DNA of 64,000 nucleotides from Pempheris klunzingeri (Eukaryota > Chordata > Actinopteri > Acropomatiformes > Pempheridae): contig NC_092016.1 in assembly GCF_042242105.1 (NCBI RefSeq), forward strand, positions 9,314,501-9,378,500, in the 5' to 3' direction. How positions within the stretch are numbered: the stretch's first letter is position 1; every line of letters begins with the position of its first letter. The position numbers and the translations under genes were made by a program. Positions 15,358-23,800 of the stretch are shown here, one piece after another. The notes under the pieces are model-generated. The model was not told where the DNA came from, made no database searches, and saw only the letters and a program-made list of their open reading frames with translations.

Positions 15358-16432
15358 TGGATTGTAACATATCGGGTAGGAATTAATCTGCAGAAGCTCC
15401 AGTTGAAAATGAGACCAAACTTTTCTATAGATGTCAGTTTTTTAGCCACGACAAAGGTCAAAATGTTGCCTGCAGCAGACGAGGTGAAGCTTGTTTTTAG
15501 CCTTTTGCTCTGTGACATCAGACTGAAGTGGTTGTTGATGACTTTTGGCCCTGATCTGCCGGTGTAAAATAATCAATAAAATAGCGTTTTCAAACAATTG
15601 TGGATCACCACAAAAACGAGAGCTCGTTGTGCATGCATGCGTGGATTAATATGCACAAAAACGAGGCTGATTGGTCCAATAGATTGAGAGATTAGCTGCG
15701 GACAGACATACACACATACAGCAAAACCCATGATCCCCTCGAGTCATGATTAGAAGTGAACTGAGACTTTTAGTCACTTCTAACTTCAAACAGGAACTGA
15801 AATGTTGGGATAAAATAAAAGGCTCTTTGTTAAGAAGGCCTCTTAGGTAGTGGGTAATTCCAATGTATTTAAATATCCCTGGTGGCTTTTAAAATGGAGA
15901 TATCTGCAGCAAAAACTTTTTTTTTTTTTATAAAAGACACTTTATTTCAAGTATGCACTTACAAAAGTTACAGTAAAGCATCTCCACATTTCAAACCTTT
16001 TCCACAACAGCTCAGACTTCTTTGTCGAAGTAACACTTGGCTCAACATTATTAATGTAATGCACAAAATTTCTGTAACACTTCATCGAGGAATTCAAAAC
16101 AAAGCTCTCAGTGACTGTTCAGGCACACAATCTGGAGGAGTGACTCCCCGCTGAGTTTAATCCAGTGGTCCCAAGTTATCCGTCCATAAATATCAGACTG
16201 GAATCATACAAAATGGGAGACCTGCTTCCAGCTTTTAAAATAAAAACATCTCTTGGTAACGTTACAAAACATCATGATGTCAGTCAAACGTCCACAGGTA
16301 CACTTGTGTCTGCTGTGCAGAAAAATGTTTGGATTCACAGTTTCTGGAGTGGCGACGACCAAAATACAGAGTCGTTATCAGAAACTATGACAAGCACTGA
16401 AACTGTCCTCCATCACAGAAAACAGCCCGCTG
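15358..16432. other. Intergenic DNA and golt1b 3' UTR
   Basis: No coding exon is supported. The right part is presumably golt1b 3' UTR, ending near a minus-strand AATAAA at 15946-15941, about 490 nt beyond the stop codon. A T-rich run lies at 15919-15930. Confidence 0.45.
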
Positions 16433-19400
16433 TTATACCATCGTGTTGCTCTCACCAATTTTATCCACCAGCTGAAAGAGAATAAGAGAACAGATTTTTA
16501 ATGAAGGTTCATGTGGATTTCTTTTCTCCTCATTTAACCAATCAGAATTGAGTATTCAACAAAGCCGTGTTATAAATATGTGCATATTATATATATCAAT
16601 GAATATTCTCTGTGCTCATGGACAAATGTCACTATTCATCCCTGTTCATATATGTGGACAGTGAGGCTGCCACCAAAGACATTTATACCTGGGTTGTGTC
16701 TGTGAGCATGTGACTGAACTGTACAGCTGCACTGCTAGAAGGAAATAAAAAGGTGCACATTTGTGACATGGTCTGATGTGCTGCACAGTAGGTCACACCA
16801 CACACACCACAGAGCTCCATTAAGGAAATCATGTGGGGGATAAAGCCTGATGAGGTGGCCATTAACAGGAATTAATGGATGCCAATGGGGGCGAGGAACA
16901 GAGGACAGTTGCCTTCGCAGCCTCTATTAATTCCAGAATATGGACACCTCGAAGAGCATCCTCATATTTATACCAGGGTCACTTTCCAGAAAAAAAAGAA
17001 ATATGACCATCAAATTATATTTTCATGTGTTTTGTAATCAAAGTCTGAACTGTCCCCAAAATCAATATCAAGATTTTCACCAACAAACGACGGCCATGTT
17101 TAATGACACTGTCAGCCGCAGCCTGAAGCAGCCATCTGAACAGACAAATAACATAAAAGCAGGAACAGGAAGACTGTGGCTAAATATTCTTTGTGATTGC
17201 GCCTGATCAAAGTACGTCCACTTGTTTTTGCCACTGATAGGCTCAGATTGTTATTTAAAGCGTCGGACAAAAGGACGAAATGATCCCAACAGAGACAGAC
17301 CTCTAAGATCCCTTTTGTTTAACCAGAAACAGACATTGTAAGGTGTTATTCAAACCCACCAGACTCCATTAAGAAAAAGCAGTAAATTTACCTCTCAGAA
17401 AAAAGGAGCAGCTGATCTAACGCTGCCTCGATCAGTTCGTTTGTTTGTGTTATTGTGTGTTACACAAATGTTGTGCTGAATCTGAACTTACCCTTTAAAA
17501 ACACCAAAGTCACACAATAACGCAAACAAACTGACTGGCAACTAACTAACCCCTGTGTAAAATTGCAGTTTTTGTCAATGAAGTCTGGTGCCTTTGAACC
17601 AAACAATACAGCGGTTTAAACAGGTCTATCTCACACTTGCCCTGAAGGATAACTTTACACACACAGTTCATCGTTTGCCACCTGCTCTCGGCTGCCGGCG
17701 GAGTAATATCCTGGACCAGTTACAAATACTTTTGGAATTTGAATGTTTTTGGATAGAATTTGTGTTTTGCAAATTCCAATTCGTTGATGGTGACAATGTA
17801 CTTACTGTGCTGATCCCTGGTAAGCTGAGCAGAGACCCGAGCACAGGAACTCGTCTGATGAAGCCGACTGCCACCGGGAAGAACCCTCTGTTACAGAGAG
17901 AGAGAGAGAGAGAGGACGAGGTGAGACTGAAACATTCGAATTAATTCAGGATAACGATGACAGAGAGAGAGTTTTCCTTCAGTCTGAGCTGACCTGAATA
18001 AGAGGAAGAAACCGTAGATCTCCAGAACGACTCCGACGATCGGCCAGCCGATCAGAACCACAAACACTCCTCCCAGGAAGAAGCTGGTGGCTTTGACTTT
18101 GTGTCTCTGGAAGAAGAATCTGAATGTCCGCTCCAGGCCGATGACGAAGGACAGGCCGGAGACAAACAGGATCTGCACGAGAAAGCAGACGCACCCGTCC
18201 GGTCACGCGAGGGAGACGCTTGACTGTTGCTCAGTGTGGTGAAAATGTTATCGATCAACTCACATTTCCAATGGCGAGGAGAGCTTTATCAAAGAACAGC
18301 ATCATCCCGAAGAGGAGGAAAAACACGCCGAACCCTGTCAGCCCCATCCCAATCTCTGTAGGATTTAAAAAAAACACAAAACACATCATGAACACCGACC
18401 ACAGACACAGACAGGGTAGAACAAAAATAAAAAACAAAGAATAAAAATAAGACCCACAAAAAAATAAAACACAGCAAAATATGAATTTTAAAAAAGAGTA
18501 ATGTATGGATTTATGTATGAATGAGAAGTGCAAATTAGCATCTCCTTTCAACTCAATGAGGAGAAAAGAAAATATAGGAGTCTAAACAACTAATATTCAG
18601 TCAGTGGATGAGACGGCGATTCTGTCCTTTAAAAATCTGACTGTATCAGGCCATTGATGCTTAATGGCAATTCAGAATTTTCTAAAAGATCTTTACATCT
18701 ATGAGACAAAGTATCTTGATATCTAAGGTATATAATTTTCTGGATTAGCCTCAAAAACAGACATTCCTGTGATTCCTGTGTTATTTAATCAATAAATAAC
18801 TTTTCAAATTGATTTTCTAGAGAATGTAACATGTCACAATATACAAAAAAGTTATTTGTATAGCACCGTTAGAAACAAAATTTAACTGCTTTGACAGACA
18901 AAACAGGATACTCTGGGAGTGATATAACTGCAGAAAGCCAAACAAAAGCAAAGATTAAGATAAAGTTAAAACAAGAGGAAAAAAAGACAAAAAAAACTGT
19001 AGAGATGGCTGGAGGAAAGAAGCACACATGGTACAAGAAATAAAAGACAATAAATATAAAGAAATACAAATAAAAGAATTAAAGCAATAATATAATAGCA
19101 ACAAAAATTATAACTAATTATATAATTATACATAGAAAATGACAGAAGGTAATAAAAGACGACATCATGTAAAGACAAGTCTGTAAAGGTCTGATTTTAA
19201 AAGTATAAAATATAAAATCACATAAACTGTAATAGAGGATTTGCCAGCTCCAACTTCAGCCCAACTAGCGCTGATACAGCAGGCGGCTGAATCATTTCTA
19301 GTTTCAATCAATTGATCAATGCAGTCATTTAATGAAAATACAATTCATGCATATTTACATGAAATATTAAATAAAATAAAAAACTGGAGATTGTTAGTAA

Positions 19401-19696
19401 ATAATGTTATTAGAAATAAAGTATTCATAGGTAGATTAAAGTTGTTTAAACCATGGATGCATATTAAAGTAAAGCTATAAGAATTATTAATTAATTATCA
19501 GTAAATTATTACCAATTCATCTATTAAAGACCTCACATCTACGTGACGTCAGCACGCTCTCAGCCAATGAGGTTTGAACGGCTGACGTCAGAGGTCCATC
19601 ATAGCTGAGCCTCGGAAACAGAAACACAAAGAAGAAGAAGAAGAACAGCAGGAAACTCCGGCGGCTCTTACTCTGTGAGTCCGTGAGCGAAATCAT
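16433..19696 (-). CDS. golt1b: Vesicle transport protein GOT1B (Golgi transport 1B)
   Basis: Small membrane protein of ER/Golgi traffic, the homologue of yeast Got1p. On the minus strand, exons 19696-19672, 18355-18264, 18172-17994, 17887-17806 and 16471-16433 join with correct phases into 138 residues, exactly the human length. The start is MISLTDSQ-KIGMGLTGFG, followed by four hydrophobic segments (FGVFFLLFGMMLFF; ILFVSGLSFVIGL; FFLGGVFVVLIGWPIVGVV; EIYGFFLLFRGFFPV) and the conserved tail RRVPVLGSLL-DKIGESNTMV. It lies head-to-head with slc35b4 and next to spexin. Fish have golt1ba and golt1bb; which copy this is cannot be decided here. Paired CRE-like sites and a CCAAT box sit just upstream (19544-19590). 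Confidence 0.95.
17205..17640. mobile_element. Diverged copy of a palindromic MITE, golt1b intron 4
   Basis: Shares order and text with the fuller element at 27624-28254: AAGATCCCTTTTGTTTAACCAG, CACCAGACTCCATTAAGAAAAA, CACACAATAACGCAAACAAACTGACTG and TTTTGTCAATGAAGTCTGGTG. The first and last of these pair as an inverted repeat inside the element. The outer ends have decayed. Confidence 0.65.
18845..18910. repeat. SINE/LINE-type 3' fragment
   Basis: The text GTTATTTGTATAGCACCGTTAGAAAC...TTTGACAGACAAAAC resembles the widespread fish motif TTTATTTGTATAGCACCTTTC...CTTTACA found at the end of retroposon copies. A similar fragment lies at 25945-26010. Both are short and old, inside introns. Confidence 0.45.
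19544..19590. promoter_or_regulatory. Two perfect CREs and a CCAAT box at the golt1b promoter
   Basis: TGACGTCA occurs at 19544-19551 and again at 19583-19590, with CCAAT at 19564-19568 between them. They lie 105-155 bp upstream of the golt1b start codon (minus strand). This palindrome binds CREB/ATF factors, including ER-stress bZIPs. A role in secretory-pathway induction is plausible but inferred. Confidence 0.6.
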
Positions 19697-20039
19697 TTTG
19701 GCAGCTGCTGGAGGATTTGTGAGGATTTATCAAAACACACGAAGGTCGAAGCAGCTCAGCTCCGCTGCTTTCGCTGTTAGCGCTAATGGACACTGACGTT
19801 AACGGGAGCAGCGAGCGGTTGGTTACGTTTTTACGTTACCACGTCTTCCGGAGTCACGCACGGTACGTTTTCCACCAAAGATCGTTTATGTATACTGATG
19901 TTATCAATTCTGTTTCTGCTCCTCACTAAAAAAACAAACTCTCTGTGTATGATGATTTTCATTTGATACTACTTTTTACTCTCTACTATCCTGTATATTT
20001 TGCCTGCACTGCTTTTATCTGACAGCTGAACAGATTTAC

Positions 20040-20170
20040 AAATACATAAATTCAGTTAAGATGAGAGCTTTACTTATCCTGAGGGAAACTGTTGTGCTGC
20101 CGTTGCAGCACAAAGCAGGAAAGACTACAAATATAAAGAGTGCAAATATCAATAAAGTTTCAATAAAGTT
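20040..20170. repeat. Old LINE/SINE 3'-end fragment
   Basis: GAGCTTTACTTATCCTGAGGGAAACTG followed by TGCAAATATCAATAAAG resembles the tail region of fish non-LTR elements (TTTATTGATCCC...GGGAAATT). Too short and diverged to classify. Confidence 0.4.
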
Positions 20171-20451
20171 GAATACATTAATAAACAGATATCCAAAATG
20201 CTCACAATGTTAAAAATGTAAATGAAAGAAAAGAAATACGTATCAACAATTAAAACCTGTTTTTTGAACAGAGTCTTGTGCTCATAAGGAGCCAAATATG
20301 TCCAAGTACTTATAGTTAGTGTTTATTTTTTGTAAGAAAAACCTACAGAGAACCTAATTTACAGCCCTCTTCCTGAATGTCCTTCTGTGTGTTATCTGGT
20401 ATCCAGAAATTCTGACAGAGTAAAAGCTCTTCACATTTTTTCACAATAAAT

Positions 20452-20463
20452 TGCGCATGCGCG
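20452..20463. promoter_or_regulatory. NRF1 site, slc35b4/golt1b intergenic promoter
   Basis: TGCGCATGCGCG matches the palindromic NRF1 consensus exactly. It lies about 390 bp upstream of the slc35b4 ATG. NRF1 sites are typical of TATA-less housekeeping promoters. Confidence 0.6.
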
Positions 20464-20653
20464 TTTAAAAAAGTGTCACGACTGCGCAGTGATTGCGCCT
20501 TTTACTTGTTAATTTGATTTATCTGTTCGTTATTTTCGCGTATTTCACTAATACGTCCTCCTACTATCATCGATCAGACAACACACGTATTTAATTTGTA
20601 ATGTCATCTCAATTACAGAGAACGTTAAGGACGCTGCGTGTGCTCAGGAAGGA

Positions 20654-20669
20654 ACTACAACTCCCATGA
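20654..20669 (+). promoter_or_regulatory. ZNF143/Staf-type site ACTACAACTCCCATGA
   Basis: This follows the ACTACAATTCCCAGCATGC-type element bound by ZNF143 in many vertebrate housekeeping promoters. It is about 190 bp upstream of the slc35b4 ATG, so it probably marks the slc35b4 core promoter. Confidence 0.6.
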
Positions 20670-20856
20670 CTCCACGCAACCAGGAACAGCAAAATCTCAG
20701 ATTCAGACGTGTTCAAATGAAACTCGAGTTTGTGTGGCAGCAGAAGACCTGCAATAAAACATAAACGGCAGCGTATTTGCAAATATGCACCGACCAGAAA
20801 TCTGCTTTATCAAGTGACACATTTTCCCAGCGAGTTTGTGTCCGCAGTGAACCGAC

Positions 20857-23800
20857 ATGGGGACAGTTTTCGCCATTGTTCTTGTTTTTGTCGGATGCTG
20901 TAGCAATGTGGTGTCGCTGGAGCTGCTTGTAAGGTAAGTGACAAACTTACGCTGTTAAAGAAAGTCGAGTTTTTACTACTGTGACGACTATTTGTTTTGT
21001 GTAGCTACTGTAGAAGGATGCATTAGCATGGTGGAAAGTTACTGTTTAGATGCTCATGTAACTTATTAAATAGCTCTTTCATGTTATTGTACTTGTGTAG
21101 GACCTGTGTATACAGATCTATATACAGATAACTGAGTGTGTCAGGTCACTTAAAGTGTATCCTGTGACATAAACAAGTCTTTTTCTTCCTAATACTGAAA
21201 GTACACTGCTCAAAAAAATGAAGGGAACACTTTAATCACTCATCGGATCTCAATGAAAACTAAATATTCAGGATCAAAATCTTTACAGTACATTGTGTAA
21301 TTCACTTACAAAATGACATTACAAGTCAATAGACACCAAAATCACCAACCGACTGAGGGTTGGATTCAAAATAAATTTAAATCACAGGCTGATCCAACTT
21401 GCATGAATTTCATCACGGCAACTCATAATGTGGCTCAGTAGTGTGTATGGCCCCCACGTGCCTGTATGCACTGCTGATGACGTCTGGGTGTGTTCCTGAT
21501 GAGACGACGAATGGGATCCTGGGCCATCTCCTCCCAGACCTGGATCAGGGCATCAGTGAGCTCCTGGACAGTCTGCAGCGCTACTTGGTGGCGTAGGATG
21601 CACAGATGCATGAGGGCCAGTCAATGTCATCAATGCCTTTGTCGTCCAGGACCTGCCTACACATGAGGCCGGGCAACCCAGAGCCCTCTGCTCCAGCGTA
21701 AGGTCACTGGGTCACTGACCCACCGCCAAACCGGTCATGCTGGATGATGTTTCAGGCAGCATAACATTTACCACAGCGTCTCCAGACTCTTTCACGTCTG
21801 TCATATGAGCTCAGTGTGAACCTGCTCTCATTTGTTAAGAGAACAGGGCACCAATGGCGGACCTGCCATGTCTGGTGTTCTCTGGCGAATGCCAATTGAG
21901 CTGCTGTGCTGGGAAACACAGCAAACCTTCTTGCGACGGCACGTATGAATGTGTCATCCTGGAGGAGCTGGATTACCTGTGTAACCTGAATGGGCTGCTG
22001 GTACTGCCAAACTAGAGAAGAATCAGTCAGGAAGGACCAGAAGAGAACTGTCTGTGGCCACCACCTGCAAAACCATTCCCTTTTTTGGGGGGTTGTCTTG
22101 CTGTTGCTTCTCCAGTGCACCTGTTGCATCAAAACCAAAACAGGTGAAATTGATTCACAATCGCTTTTCCTTCCTAACTGGACAGATTGATATCCCTGAA
22201 TTGGTGTCATACTGTGATGATTAAAGTGTTCCCTTAATTTTTTTGAGCAGTTTATTTCTGTTTACATGTTTCCAAAAGGTGTTTTCATTCTGACATTATT
22301 ACGGTCTGGCTGCCATCCACACGTTACTTTCATAAAATACTAGACAGTAGAGAACTTAATTCATCCCAAAGGTAATTTCCATGGCCAAGATGTTTAATAT
22401 ACATAGTGAAATTCATAAATACATATAGATTATACTGTATCCTTGTATAGCAAAGTAACAGGAGGTGTGAAATAGTTTCCACACTGAAGGAGTTTCAAGT
22501 TACAAGCTATGAATAACATGTCGGGAACGGTGAAGAAGTAACCTCATGTCTTCCAGGGTTTGGGATTAAACCACCTTGAAACCTTTTTGGTACCATTTGT
22601 AAAGAAATCTAACAATTCTGTTCATTATCAATCAGAGCTGCAACCATTAATTGATTTGCTGTCAACTATTAAATTAATCATCAACTATTTTGATATTTAT
22701 TTAATCGTTTTGAATAATTTTTCAAGGCAAAAAGTGAAAAAGTTCTGTTTTTTTAATTCCTCTGTGATGGTAAACTGAATGTCTTTGGGTTGTGGACAAA
22801 ACAAGACATTTGAGGACGTCCTCTTGTGCTTTAGGAAACACCAATCAACATTTTTCACAATTTTCTGACTTTTATGGACCAAACACTGAATCTATTTATC
22901 AAGAAAAGAATCAACAGACTGATCCACAATGAAAATAATTTGTTGTAGCCCTATTATCAATTAACCGGTAAATGTATGTAAACATGGTAAAGTTTAAATG
23001 GTGTTTTGTTGCTGTGGGTTTCAGTCTCATCTGTTGTTTTGTTCTTCAGAGAGTTTCCAGGATGTGGCAACATCGTCACCTTTGCTCAGTTTATCTTCAT
23101 CGCATTAGAAGGTTTCATCTTTGAAACTAACTTTGGGAGGAAGAAACCAGCAATCCCAGTCAGGTAAGACATAAAAACAACGAACTGATGGGGTTTGAGC
23201 TCCCTGCTGCAGAGAAGATGTAGAGCGGACACTTAAACAAACCTGTCATATCCCCGTTTTTATTCCCAGCAACTATGTGATCATGGTCACGATGTTCTTC
23301 ACAGTCAGCGTGATCAACAACTACGCTCTCAACTTCAACATCGCCATGCCGTTACACATGATCTTCAGATCAGTAAGAGCTGCCGTTTGTCTGCTATTTT
23401 TTATTTTCCGATCATCACATTACCTCCATTCGCGTCTACATATGTTTGAGCCGCTGTTGTTTGTTTCTTTGCAGGGGTCGCTAATCGCCAACATGATCCT
23501 GGGGATAATCATCCTGAAGAAAAGGTACCTGCTTCCTCCGACAGCAATGATACTTCAGATGTTGTCGAGATTAAGTCCCGCCTGCAGGTTGAAAGCATCC
23601 AAATGCAGTTTGAGTAAACTTTGTGCCTCGCCTTCTCTCCCTGCAGGTATTCAGCCAGTAAATATCTGTCTATAGCGTTAGTTTCAGCTGGTATCTTCAT
23701 CTGCACCATCATGTCTGCCAAACAAGTGGTGAGTCCTCCGCAGAACACACACACACTGTTTACTATTATAATCAGTGGTGGGCTGAGTAAACACCAATGG

